From NCBI GenBank assembly GCA_001414485.1, contig LLEY01000100.1, forward strand, positions 62,001-126,000: a stretch of DNA of 64,000 bases, given 5' to 3'. The stretch is from Calycina herbarum. Lineage: Eukaryota > Ascomycota > Leotiomycetes > Helotiales > Pezizellaceae. The position numbers and the translations under genes were made by a program. Below, piece after piece: positions 44,945-55,490 of this stretch. Below the pieces are notes generated by a model. It was not told the origin of the DNA. It ran no database searches and worked only from the letters and a program-made list of their open reading frames with translations. Positions within the stretch are counted from its first letter, which is position 1; every line of letters begins with the position of its first letter.

Positions 44945-45460
44945 CATTCGCACGAGGATACCGGATACGTAATTATAGCACAGCAACGCTCTTATCTAGG
45001 ATTTCTAGTAGATGGAAAATTGTATTACATAGTTAAGTATTAAATGCTCTCACAACTTGTTTTCATTCTTCATTGTAATTGTTAAAGGGGAATGAGAACT
45101 AGGGTTTTCAGCGTACTAAGTCGAGTACAAATCCGGGGCGCATCGAGAATAGAAGGGTGGACGCAATTACAGCACTGAGCACAGCAACACTCTTGTGTAA
45201 ATTCTAAACAGACCGAAAGTTGTATTAGATAGTAAGACATATATTCCTATTGTAACTTTTGATTATGTAGAGTAGTTGTTAAGCAATAACATAAATAGTA
45301 GAAATTTAAGCGTGTGGTGTTCTTGATATGTCACAATTGCCAGGGCGAACCTGAATATGGCGGTACTATGAAACAGCAGCTTATTTATTAATGATTTCTA
45401 ACTTTGTAGTCTAGTACTTAAGTATGGGGTACTTCTTGAGTACATAAGTACTCTGCTCTA
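44945..45460 (+). repeat. Diverged direct repeats, about 205-bp period
   Basis: 44955-45060 and 45160-45265 share GGA-ACG-AATTA, AGCACAGCAAC, CTCTT, and TTGTATTAsATAGT-type blocks in the same order. A third, weaker match starts near 45340 (GGGCGAACCTG / CAGCAGCTTATTTATTAATGATTTCTA). Alignment is needed to set the boundaries. Confidence 0.35.
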
Positions 45461-46538
45461 CTCTACTCCAAGTAATAATTGAGTAATTGTTCGGAAGTGG
45501 GGAATTCACTGCCCCTCACGTTGTAATGAACGTAAGAATTTTAATCGTCAGAAGCTAGGATAATCCAATTGGCTTTTGAAAAAATTGAGGTTCGTAGGTT
45601 GAGGGAAGGAGCGACCCAAGTCTAGGGAGATAAGCCAGGGGAGGAGCGACTTGACACCTCGACACTGTCCCCAAAACAAAATTCGCTCTCCCCTGGGTTA
45701 ATGGAGATTTCTACTACCAACAGGTCCAGCTTGAAATTTACATACTTTGGAACTGGCGATGACAAGGAGGGTTGTCGAGGATGGCCAAGAGGGGAGAAAA
45801 GAGTTCAGGTGTTCCTTTGTTAAGGAAGCTGGGATAGAAGGCAGGCGAGTCTTTATCAAGGCCATCCGCACTCAAAAATATGGAAAGGTATGGTCATGTT
45901 GGCACTTACCCTTTCAAAAAGCATACGTCCCGCCAAAAACTCCAAACTTAGAAAGGAGCGACTCTCTCAGGACTTGTCCATCACTCCAACGCTCCCCAAA
46001 AAACAGCCTTCAACATATGAGAGAGGACCTAGAGTGGTAATTGGATTGGAACTTACTTTTCAAAACTCTCGGTTGTACTTGACACCGCTCGTTTTCGCAC
46101 AAAAGCTTAGGTTGGGCTTGCGAAGGAAATCACTTCACTTTTTGAGAAGAGCTTATGATAGGAAGAAATTCTTGCTGCAACTTTTGTTCCAAGAGCTGGA
46201 GATTGCGTGCCAGTCCAAAGAAAATGGAGAATGACCCATCCTACACGGATATATATGTAGTATTTCTTAATTTATTAGGTATGAAAAATGAACAAGAAAG
46301 GAATCGTTCTCTGCCCTCTGTTTATTTTTGAGACGGGAAGCTCGAAGGAAGAGCTTCCAGGCTTGGCGCCAAGAGTAACCGGGGAATAGTGATTGCGTTC
46401 CGATCGATGTGCGACCTCAACTCCTCCCAATATGGCGCCCGGTGATTTTCTAGCTCTTATCAACTCAACCTCCAACGTCACAACCACCCCCCACGATCCG
46501 AATCAGCTCAGAAATACATAACCCGAGCTGCAGACACC
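45461..46538. other. Intergenic region upstream of vma3, no gene seen
   Basis: GGAAGGAGCGAC-type motifs at about 45607, 45645 and 45952 are also found (inverse) at 13100-14050. Two overlapping + frames at 45760-46234 show no domain. Confidence 0.35.
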
Positions 46539-47281
46539 ATGGACCGTTCTGCAGAGCTCGCCCCCAAGTTCGCGCCATTCTTCGGAATGGTAAGTGGCCA
46601 AGCTCGATGATGATGTGTGCACCTGGAACTGACAGCTACCTAGGCCGGCATTTTCTTCGCGATGGCATTTGGATGTAGGCATATCTGCGATGATAAGATA
46701 GAGGGGTTCTGATTGATTATAGGTGCTGGAGCTGCATATGGAACCGCCAAATCCGGAATTGGAATTTCGGGTGTTGGTATCTTTCGACCAGATCTCATCA
46801 TGAAGGTACACAAAGTCCTGGCATTGGCATTGTCGGGGGAAATGCTGATATTCTCACTAGTCTCTGATTCCAGTCGTCATGTCTGGTATTATTGCAGTAT
46901 ACTCGCTCGTCATTGCAGTTCTGATCGCGGGAGACATGGCCCCTCCCCCAGCAACTTACAGCCTTTTCAAGTACGAGTCGTTACCACGGATGCTAACATC
47001 TAGCTAACGATCATACAGTGGATTCATGCACCTTGCATGCGGTTTATCGGTCGGCTTAACGGGTCTTGCAGCTGGATATGCGATTGGAATTGTTGGAGAT
47101 ATGGGCGTTCGATCATACATGCTACAATCGAGGATATTCGTCGGAATGGTCTTGATTCTCATTTTCGGAGAAGTCTTGGGTCTTTACGGGTTAGTCAGCT
47201 CCATTTACGGTCCGGCTATACGGCTGCTAATTATTCAGGCTTATTGTTGCCCTTATCCTCAACACCAAGAGCAGAGGTTAA
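46539..47281 (+). CDS. vma3: V-type proton ATPase 16 kDa proteolipid subunit c
   Basis: Six exons (46539-46589, 46644-46674, 46723-46805, 46861-46970, 47019-47189, 47239-47281) give 162 residues, the family's usual length. All five introns are 48-55 nt. Four hydrophobic helices contain [42 protein letters not shown] and the proton-carrying Glu in [12 protein letters not shown] (about residue 143). The C-terminus is LNTKSRG. Ten copies form the rotating membrane ring of the vacuolar proton pump. The start is fixed by [10 protein letters not shown], a typical N-terminus. Confidence 0.95.
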
Positions 47282-48262
47282 ATATTACGTTCCAACACGA
47301 ACGAATACCACGAAAAGCGACCATCGACATGGGGAAGATGTGTGACGAATATTGTTTGACTACGAGACGGGTTGAACTGCATTGCTGGGAGTTTTGGTTC
47401 TGTATAGAGGCTGTAATTACCCATCGCCGATGCCACAACTCGATTATTTCATACAAAACTAGGTATCATAGGATGAATAAAGGTTCTTCTTGGCAGGTCT
47501 GGTTTTGGTATACTGCATGAGAAATCCAGCTGTGTCAAATGGCTCTTTTTCTATTGGCAAGTGCCAGTTGTATATTATTTCAGGCGAGCTTTTCTATATT
47601 GATTTGACAAATGAGGGGAGCTATTTCGTATCACAGCAATATTTTAGCCTATGTTTCTTTCGGCATAGACAAGTCGTTCCTTCTTCATCGAGAGGATGAC
47701 GAAAGCCTGAGTAGAAGCTCAAGCGACCCACTCCCCAAACCCCCACCTGTTTTGTCGTTGGGTCAAGTTCAAGGTCATGGGGAAACTTGACCGGAGGTAA
47801 CAGTTATTAGCCATGCCCTCCCGTCACTCTCTTTCTCTTTTGTATGTTTGCTCAGCAGTTGTAAGAGTTTCAGTCATTGCTTGACGAATAATTGCACGTG
47901 GAGCGAGTACCAGTTCATCGGCAAGATACTACTCGTGTGATGGATGTAGTGAGTCTCGAGAAATCATGACGTTATTCAAGCACTTGGGAAAGGGGCCGGA
48001 TAATTGGTATCTGTCAAACCACTCTATTGATTCATCTACCCTAGGATTCATTCACTGTTGTGTTGAATGACCAGGGGAATGGGGATGAGAGGTGGTGAAA
48101 GATGGACGAGTGACCCCTTGAACTGTTTGTTCACATTGCTACCTGATTCAAAAATGTCGGTGTGGGGATAAAAATAATGTCAATTTGATGGAGTGTTCAG
48201 TGATCTAAATCTAACCTCATTCTTCATTCTTCATGCATTCATCCTTCATTTCGCAAGCATCT
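47282..48262. other. Convergent intergenic region
   Basis: 3' sides of vma3 and the Gag-like gene. No LTR, polypurine tract or pol homology was recognised next to the Gag-like gene. Confidence 0.4.
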
Positions 48263-49861
48263 TTACTTCGCCGATTTATTTGGTTTGTTCTCCTTTTCCT
48301 TTGGTCCCCTTGTCTTCTTGTCTCCTGTCTTGGATTCGGCCTGTTGCTCTGCAATGGGTGCCTTGGGACTGGCCTTTGGACCTCTTGTTACCGGCTTGTT
48401 GTTTTTGGCCGAATTCTTCTTCTTGTCTTCGTCGTGTTTCTCAGCGCTAGATTCGGGATCCGGACTGGCTTTTCTGGGTTCCGCAGGTTCCTCTGCGTCG
48501 GATGCTTCGGGCTTGAGACGTTCCTTTGTGCTTCTTGTTACACGCTTAGTGACGTTGGCTCTCTTCGTTTTCTGTTTTCCGCCCTTGGGCTTGGCCGATT
48601 CCTCGAACGGATCGTCTTCGGGTTGCTCGTTTAGTTCATCATTGGAAGGTTCGGAGTCAGGAGTGGCTCGAGGGGCAATGGGCTCTTCTCCTTTCTTGAA
48701 TCGCACCTTCTTTTCGGGTTTTCGCTGCAACTTGGTCTCTTCGAAATGCTCACAAGCTCGAACGAGGTCCTCGAAAGACAGCTCCTGCTCCTCGGAAATT
48801 TCCTCAATATGCTCTCGCAACTCGCTTGTCAATTTCAACTTGCATGCCGCGACCATAGCGTCGTCATCTCTTTCCAACATTCTGGCCAGTGTCAAAAACT
48901 CAACCTTGAAAACTCCAAATGGCCGATCGTTTTGCTCGAGTTGTTTGTAAAAGGCCCGAATTCGCTTTTTTATGTCTTTGTCGCCATAGATTCTCCAAAG
49001 CTCGTCCATCAGCTGAACGGCAGTTACCCAACGAGGGCCAGTGACGCCCCGAGGGCTGTTCTTTGAATTGATGTAGTCTTTGGGAAGACCACCGACATGA
49101 CGAGAAATATAGGCGATCTTTTGTACCTCGCTGACGAAGAAGTAGTTGTCTCCTCTAAGCTTGTCCCGCATGGAGAAGTACCAGTCCTCAAACTCACCAA
49201 CGTTTCCATCGAATACGGCTGGGTCCGGAAGAAGTGGTTGGAGTTTGACGGTTCTCGAGGCGCCGCCGTCAGATGGAGGTGCTGATTCGGTGATACGGTT
49301 GAAGATCAAGTTTTCCAGTCGAGTCAACTCAATTTCCATGTCCTCCTTTGTCAATGATGAGGTAATGGAAGGGCTGGGGATTGGATTCGCCTTTGTGATC
49401 ATGGTGATAAGTTGGCTAGCGTTGGTGTTGATTTCAAGCTCGAGCTCGGAGTTGTTATCGATGATGCTTTTGAGATTGTGGGCGTAAGTGACGATGTCAG
49501 CATCCATTATGTCGGTTGACATTTGAGATGGGGTGTCGGATGTAACGATGTTGGCGTCCGTTTCGTCGTCCAAGTCTTCCAAGTCTTCCAAGTCTTCAAA
49601 GTCTTCTTGCATTGTATGTTGGACGCCGGTAATTGGATTGCTTGGTGACGGAGGTGGAGTGTTGGAAGTAACAATATGAGCGTCAATTTTGTCGTTTGAT
49701 TTTCTTGGTGTTGAAACGCCGGAAACATCGCTTTCAGTATCCATTTCGTTGTCTGATGTTGAAGGTGTATTCTCATTCTCGAAAGTCATGAGATCCTCGG
49801 CCGTTTCTTCGGTTGGTTTTCTTGGTGATTTTTTTCTTGGCGTAACGATATCAGCGTCCAT
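48263..49861 (-). CDS. Stand-alone Ty3/gypsy Gag-like (retrotransposon-derived capsid) protein
   Basis: A single open frame of 532 residues with no stop or frameshift. Residues 1-200 are acidic and disordered with four copies of an A-D/H/N-IVT motif (near 3, 61, 103 and 121) and an E-D-L tandem. Residues about 208-378 resemble the capsid part of fungal gypsy Gag: LPDPAVFDGNVGEFEDWYFS, then KIAYISRHVGGL, LMDELWRIYGDKD, and KLKLTSELREHIE. The C-terminal 150 residues are a Lys/Glu-rich basic tail (KRANVTKRVTRSTKERLK). There is no CCHC zinc knuckle. No protease, RT or integrase and no LTR flank it. It lacks RIP damage although RIP has hit other repeats in this window. The likely reading is a domesticated, single-copy gag gene of unknown role. 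Confidence 0.75.
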   Translation of the reverse strand: MDADIVTPRKKSPRKPTEETAEDLMTFENENTPSTSDNEMDTESDVSGVSTPRKSNDKIDAHIVTSNTPPPSPSNPITGVQHTMQEDFEDLEDLEDLDDETDANIVTSDTPSQMSTDIMDADIVTYAHNLKSIIDNNSELELEINTNASQLITMITKANPIPSPSITSSLTKEDMEIELTRLENLIFNRITESAPPSDGGASRTVKLQPLLPDPAVFDGNVGEFEDWYFSMRDKLRGDNYFFVSEVQKIAYISRHVGGLPKDYINSKNSPRGVTGPRWVTAVQLMDELWRIYGDKDIKKRIRAFYKQLEQNDRPFGVFKVEFLTLARMLERDDDAMVAACKLKLTSELREHIEEISEEQELSFEDLVRACEHFEETKLQRKPEKKVRFKKGEEPIAPRATPDSEPSNDELNEQPEDDPFEESAKPKGGKQKTKRANVTKRVTRSTKERLKPEASDAEEPAEPRKASPDPESSAEKHDEDKKKNSAKNNKPVTRGPKASPKAPIAEQQAESKTGDKKTRGPKEKENKPNKSAK

Positions 49862-50330
49862 TTTGTCGGTTGGTGATGTGATGTTGGTTGTGGTGCTGGA
49901 AGTAGGAAGGTTGAGCTGTACTTATTCTTGAGAGGGGGTTGTTGATGAAACAAGCTGCCTTTGTTGAGAAATTTTGCAACAGACCTTGAAAGCATCACCG
50001 TCCAGTTTCTAGGGAGTTCTCAACTGTTTCTCGTTTTGACTTGATGATTCTATTTTCTTTCAAATTCCATATTGCGAAACAAGTTTTCTGGGGTGTCTGA
50101 GTTCAGGGCAAGTTCTCCCTCAATCGCTGCTCTGGGTGCACCTCATTGCCACGAAACAAGAATTCTTCAAGAAGGGTCAGGCGACTTAGAACCCGAAATT
50201 TTGCATCTTCCAAATGATCTCCGAAAAATCATTCCAGCTTGTTCGAGAGACACTGGAGTAATGAGAAGGGTACGTGTATCTAGAGCCATGAGCAAAGGTC
50301 TTATATGGATGTCTTAATATTGTGCCATTC
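49862..50330. other. Upstream region of the Gag-like gene
   Basis: Promoter side of the Gag-like gene. No second conserved frame seen. Confidence 0.35.
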
Positions 50331-50705
50331 TCAATTAGGTTTACTAGACGACCCTTCTCCTTCGTTAAGCTCTTGAATTAGATCAGCCCATCCCTTTGCT
50401 GTGTAATCATTACAAGATAATCCAGGACTTTGTACCTTGATTCTTTTTTCGTTTCGAAACCAAGACCCAGGTCCAACCTCAAAGCACATTCTCTTGGGCC
50501 AGGGGCAGATAAGTTTCAAGTCATTCAAGGTCTCTCTCAGACGTTGTGATGTCGGAGATATCATGAGATCTGGGGTTTTGACTCGGATTTTGTTATTGAC
50601 TTGTATTCCTGTGTTGGCATGAAAATCAAGGATCTTCCTCATATCTCTTTTCAGTCCTGAGGATAGTCTGGTGTCCGAATTTGCCGAAGATACTGTGATT
50701 CCCAT
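50331..50705 (-). CDS. Hypothetical protein, 124 residues
   Basis: A single frame from ATG 50705 to stop 50331. The protein is mixed-charge with a KRDMRKILDFHANTG helix, CPWPKRMCFEVGPGSWF in the middle and an acidic Ser-rich C-terminus (ELNEGEGSSSK). No signal peptide, membrane segment or known domain. It could be an exon of a larger gene. Confidence 0.4.
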   Translation of the reverse strand: MGITVSSANSDTRLSSGLKRDMRKILDFHANTGIQVNNKIRVKTPDLMISPTSQRLRETLNDLKLICPWPKRMCFEVGPGSWFRNEKRIKVQSPGLSCNDYTAKGWADLIQELNEGEGSSSKPN

Positions 50706-51566
50706 CTTGTCAGCAGCTGGGTTCTGCTGCTAGGGATTCACAAAGCCGGGCAAATATTTTAAACTACATTCCAAATTCCTTTCGTTATCTATCACAAGCA
50801 GACCATTATGATTTTTACTGAAAGATACTCTCACCTGAGCTGGCTATGACTTGAGCTCTACATAAGTGAAGTATAAGTATATACTTCCATTGATTTCAGC
50901 GAAGGACAAGAAGGGTTCTCTCCCAAGTTTTTGTCTCGCTACAATTTCAAAGTTGATCAAAATTACAGCAATGCTTATATTCCTATTTAGATGTCATCGT
51001 CCTCAAATCATAATGCCATCAAAAACAAGTAGCTTCTAGTCAAGTCAAGTTGTGCTTTACAGCGACGATTCCGCAGCTGATATCATATTATTCAGACCTT
51101 GTCCCAGTGACCTTGAAGAACCGGCAAATGGGGATGTGGAGTGAGATTTAAGCGAGTGACTATCTGAATATTCACTTCTACAGCATAACTTCCTCTCTAT
51201 AGTCACTCTATTTGGGGGGTGTCCATATTGATTTCTCCCTTACAACATCTTCATAATATTATTGTTTTTTATTCTAGTCACAAGATATTTCTTTCTTTCT
51301 CCAGCGGTAGAATAGAGAGTGTATTTTTCCGTCTTATTTGTGGGTGTTTAGCTTACTCGTAACTCTCTTTTCGCCCCCCAAAGTGATGTTTTGAGTTACT
51401 CGTGGCTTACCCACGACTCCCTTTCACCCCCAACGAGAATGGAGGATCCACCCACGCAAGAGAACAACACGCCAAGGTAGGGAAAACATTAAAAATTGTT
51501 CCCAGTAGAACGTGATGCTTTTTAGAATCCTTCTGTAGTCAAACTCAACCAATTTTTCATAAAATT
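50706..51566. other. Intergenic region, no gene seen
   Basis: No conserved ORF. Two similar blocks, GTTTAGCTTACTCGTAACTC (51348-51367) and GAGTTACTCGTGGCTTACCC (51392-51411), are short diverged repeats. Confidence 0.35.
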
Positions 51567-52006
51567 CTATGCTATTTTGATGCCTAAGGGCAATGGATTC
51601 TGCCGCTTCACAGACCACTTCCCCGCCAACGACCAGCAACCAAGATTGTCAAACTTCTTTTCTTCTCCATCGCAGATACCAGAACTATAAGCTATCACTG
51701 TTTCAAGTTAGTATGGTTTTATGGGAAGCTTCGTAGAGAAAATTTGTACATACTGACGCATTCTCCATATCGATTTTGAACATCAACTCCCCATTGTGTC
51801 TCACTCAAAGGCAAACAAACGTTTCGACTGTAATCTCTGGATGGTCCACCTTTGCTGCTGCAGTCTGTATGAGGGTGCCATTTGACGGTCAAATCTTGCG
51901 AGCGAGCCAAGATTCCATCTTCAGCTGAAACAGTTGGCACCCCCAAAGCGGTGGGCATGAGGGCGCATACTGCAAGGGCAGATGAGGCGAGAAGATTGAA
52001 GTGCAT
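51567..52006 (-). CDS. Small secreted cysteine-containing protein
   Basis: Two exons (52006-51754, 51697-51567) with a 56-nt intron (GTATGT, ACTAAC, ACAG) give 127 residues. An N-terminal signal peptide (MHFNLLASSALAVCALMPTA) with a likely cut after ALG is followed by a mature chain with five Cys: TDCSS, NVCLP, GECVM, GICDG and LGCWS. It also has a WxVDVQNRYG segment just before the splice. No known domain. Size, secretion and Cys content fit fungal small secreted proteins, some of which act as effectors. Reading through the donor instead would give a 95-residue protein lacking the last two Cys. Confidence 0.75.
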
Positions 52007-54602
52007 TTTGTAGATTGGGAAGTTAATAAGTTTTGAAGCTGTTGTTGTGGTGTCTTAAGAGGAAGGTGTTTGATGGAGAGGAAAAAGAACAGACGGACGA
52101 CCAAGATATTTATAAGAGATTTATGGAAGGGAACAAATGCATAATTTCGAAAATCTACTAAGCTGCCAAGCAGCAATGAGATCCTCCTAGGCTTTCTATG
52201 AAGTTGTGAATATGCTCAGCCTGGTACTCTCGGTATGGTATGTCAATTAGCTGCTAATTTGTTTGTGTGATACTTCGTTTAATCCTTCATGCTACCTCGA
52301 GACCGAATATTGCTTCCAAATCCGGTTTCACTTCTCATGGTACACTTAGAAGGGATTTTTTTGGGCAGGAACAGCAATTGAAGCGAGCTTAGGACTATGA
52401 GCTTACTACCACGAGGTTGAATAAGCCCCCCTTTCAAGAACTGAGCCTCAAATAGTACCTATTTATACAGTGCACCTTTCAGCGCCTAGATAATGAAGTT
52501 GGAAGGGATCGCTTCAAATTATGCCTACATTTGGAGTTGGCTGACAACTCGTATTTTTGCTCAAGCGGAATGATCTACATTCGAGTCCGAGGTCGTCTCA
52601 GCCAATCATTCGTCAAACATTGTCCTGAAGGCCTTGGAGTATTTTATCGTTCGCCATGTTGCTACCGTTGCTATGTATCCAATGCTGGAAGGCCACTTTA
52701 CCATAGGAGAGTTGCTCAATCTCACTTTCAGATGGGCAAGGCTTTCGAAAATGATGGCAAGTATCCAAAGCGTTGCTTATATTTGAAATGAGAGTGGGAT
52801 CAAATAACTCTCAGAATTACGAGAATAACAATGAGTTGCGTCATCCTTAGGGTACACAAGCTGACGCTATTTTACTATCAGTCCAACACTCTTTCTCGCT
52901 TAGCTGCTGAGTTGCGTTGATATTTACGATATTTGTGTAACTTACGTGCAAAAGTGTGGAAAATCCATATGAACTCCTCCAGGCAACCGCAATAGTAGAC
53001 ACCACTATCGAAGCAGCATTTTGAGGTGATACATTGCGCCGACACTTTGGCTAAGAAAAACCGGCACGTAATTTTCAAAAGACTGTAATGGATGTGAGCG
53101 ATCGCCAACGACAGGAAAAACTAGATGCATGTTTTCATCTTTCTCTCTAGGCAAAATCTACCTGCAGAGATTACCTCAGAGGAACAACGATCACTGAGTA
53201 TATTCACGTCACGTGGCTCGATCGTGGTGCTTTTCGGCAACCATCTTGAACAATCTCATATGATCCATGTCTATTGCTATCATTGGTATTCATCCCCTCA
53301 AAATTCCTCGTAAAAATGCTCTGTGTATCTAAGTAAATTTGGAGTTGGGCCCGGGACGAATCGAGTCGTCCTAAAGATCTCTTTGTGACTTCTTCTCCAG
53401 CAAGAATGCGAGAATCAAACCTCTTTAAGGCAAACTCCACGACCTGACCGCGCCACACAAACAGTTCAGCCTGAAACACGATTCAATTCTGCTATTGAGG
53501 GGTGGGAAATTTAATCTCCATGCTCTACAAGATATCTCAAGAGCTTAGACCAGCCATTTTAACGAGTGCTCCCGATCAATTCATAAATGTTTCCGTAGTA
53601 CAGCCTTAAGCATTCCAAATCTGAGTTCACAAGTGGGATACGAGATACGGCTACGAATAGAATAAAGTATCGTTTCCACAGAGAAGGATCACAAGGATTC
53701 CGAAGTCAAACCCTAACCGCCCTCGGCTATCTCACCTTCCATCAAATGATCTCCTTTTCTTCTTTTGTTATAATGAGGGCGACCCTTTTAATGGAAATAC
53801 GTTCTAAGCCGCCGTGTTTAAGGAATTGATCTAGAGGCGCTGTCGTGACTTTAAGCTTCTCTATTATCTTCAATTGTAGGGTTTTCATCCTCCTTCACAG
53901 AGATTCCTTCTAAAGAAAGTTTAGAAAGGATTTAAGTGGTTACCGTAGGTACCTATCTTTGCTGTTTGTTCCAACCAAGATTTTTAGACTTGGATGCGAC
54001 GCTAAGTGTAGTGATACTTCATACCCTGGTTCCGTTCCCGCCGCTTAGGGGGGAAGAGGGAGAATTCTGTCGACGAATGGAGTGTGGGACTTTTTGGGGG
54101 TTTTCTTGGTTTTCTTTGTAGCTAGAATTGGTTGTTGCGCTATTTTTGGTCCACGAGCTGAGGGAAACTTGGCTAGTCCAAAGTCTCTATGATTTTTTCT
54201 TCTTGGGTAGGAGTTCGTAGCATCGTTCTCGGTCTATTATTGGACTCTTATTTTCTCAACATTTGTTTCAATCAACTTAGAAACAAGATTTCAGATTCTC
54301 CTGGAAATTGCCACTACATCATATTTTGGTTGCCGTTGTTTAGAAAATTTCCAGAGAGTGTCTACGAAAAAGAAAACATATTTGATCCCACAATGGGATC
54401 CATGTGTGAAAGAGTACTTGAGACACATTAGTTTTGTAACATAAAACAAGGTAATAACAAGAAAATTTGTGGTTGTGTTATACAGACATCAAAGGTAAAG
54501 AGAGATATCAAACAAACTCCCTCAAAAAAGCCCCTCCCATATTAACACCCCACCACATTACCCCTCATATACACCAACATCACCTCCCCTCATTTACAAA
54601 CT
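52007..54602. other. 2.6 kb without a gene
   Basis: Only short frames, none with domains. A short hairpin CCTTCTAAAGAAAGTTTAGAAAGG lies near 53907-53930 (centre ...TCTAAA/TTTAGA...). Confidence 0.35.
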
Positions 54603-55490
54603 CTACTTCTTCGCCCCCTCTAAATACCATCCCATAACCTTCTGAAAAACCCCCTTCCCATCGCCCAAAATACTATCCCCATGGCAAGGAACCATATTCA
54701 CAAACTGCCACCCATTAATCCTCCTCATGCTAGCACTAAACGCCTCCCGATCGCCCTTCTTCACCATCACATACCAAAGCAACCTCTTGTGCCAAATCGC
54801 ACTCCCCTTCGTATTCGTCAACTTGGAGAAAAGACCCGTCGCCCACCCGCTCGTAGCATCCTGCCCGGGAGTCTTGGAATATTGTTCCGTAGCTGGTAAA
54901 TTGAAGATCAAATCAGCCTGAATCAAAGTCTGGGAAGGACGATGGTTGAAGACGATTTCCTTATTAGGATGGGTGTCGACGTATTCATAATCAAATTCGG
55001 AGTCGAATTCTTCGCTGATTTTTGTGGTTGCTTTATCCTTAGCCGTGAATATGGTTTTGAAATCTAGGATCGTGACTTCTTTATCGGTTTTATTCATCTG
55101 TGCCCTCTTCTCAGCCAGTCCTTCGGGTCCAATGATGTGTGCACCCGGGAATGCGCTAGCCCAGGAGGAGAGGAACATGTGGTGTTCGAAATCGAGGGCT
55201 ACCATGTAGGAGACGGTTGTGCCGAGGGATTGGACGTGGGTTTTGAGGTTGGGTGTGAGGGCTACGGGGGAGAAGACTGCAAGGTTGCCAGATTGGAGAC
55301 GGACTGGTGGGAGAGGGGGTTAGTATTTGGATGTGCGGAGGGAGAGGGAGGGGGAAATACCAATTGTTGCTCTTCCTCCGAACTTTATTTTTCCCATTCG
55401 TAAGAAGGGCAGAGAGACGGTTGTGACACCTGGGACAAGCTCACGGATAACCATCACTTCGTCTGGGTTGCTGGGGCCAGCGTTTGCCAT
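54603..55490 (-). CDS. DUF4336 (metallo-beta-lactamase-like) family protein
   Basis: Two exons (55490-55361, 55303-54603; 57-nt intron with ACTAAC branch) give 276 residues. It begins MANAGPSNPDEVMVIRELV, then TTVSLPFLRMG and GNLAVFSPVALTP, then ALDFEHHMFLSSWASAFPGA, NKEIVFNHRPSQTLIQADLI with FNLPATEQYS, and VNMVPCHGDSIL near the end. This order is characteristic of DUF4336 proteins, which share the MBL fold but usually lack the full metal site. The biochemical role is unknown; no signal peptide. Confidence 0.85.

Noticed and set aside
45747..46234. Two overlapping + frames of about 100 codons
   Set aside because: The first begins at a non-ATG codon and neither shows a domain; the region holds repeat motifs.
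48285..48950. 221-codon open frame on the + strand
   Set aside because: It lies entirely antisense to the Gag-like gene and its Ser/Leu/Phe-rich composition mirrors the Lys/Glu-rich coding strand.
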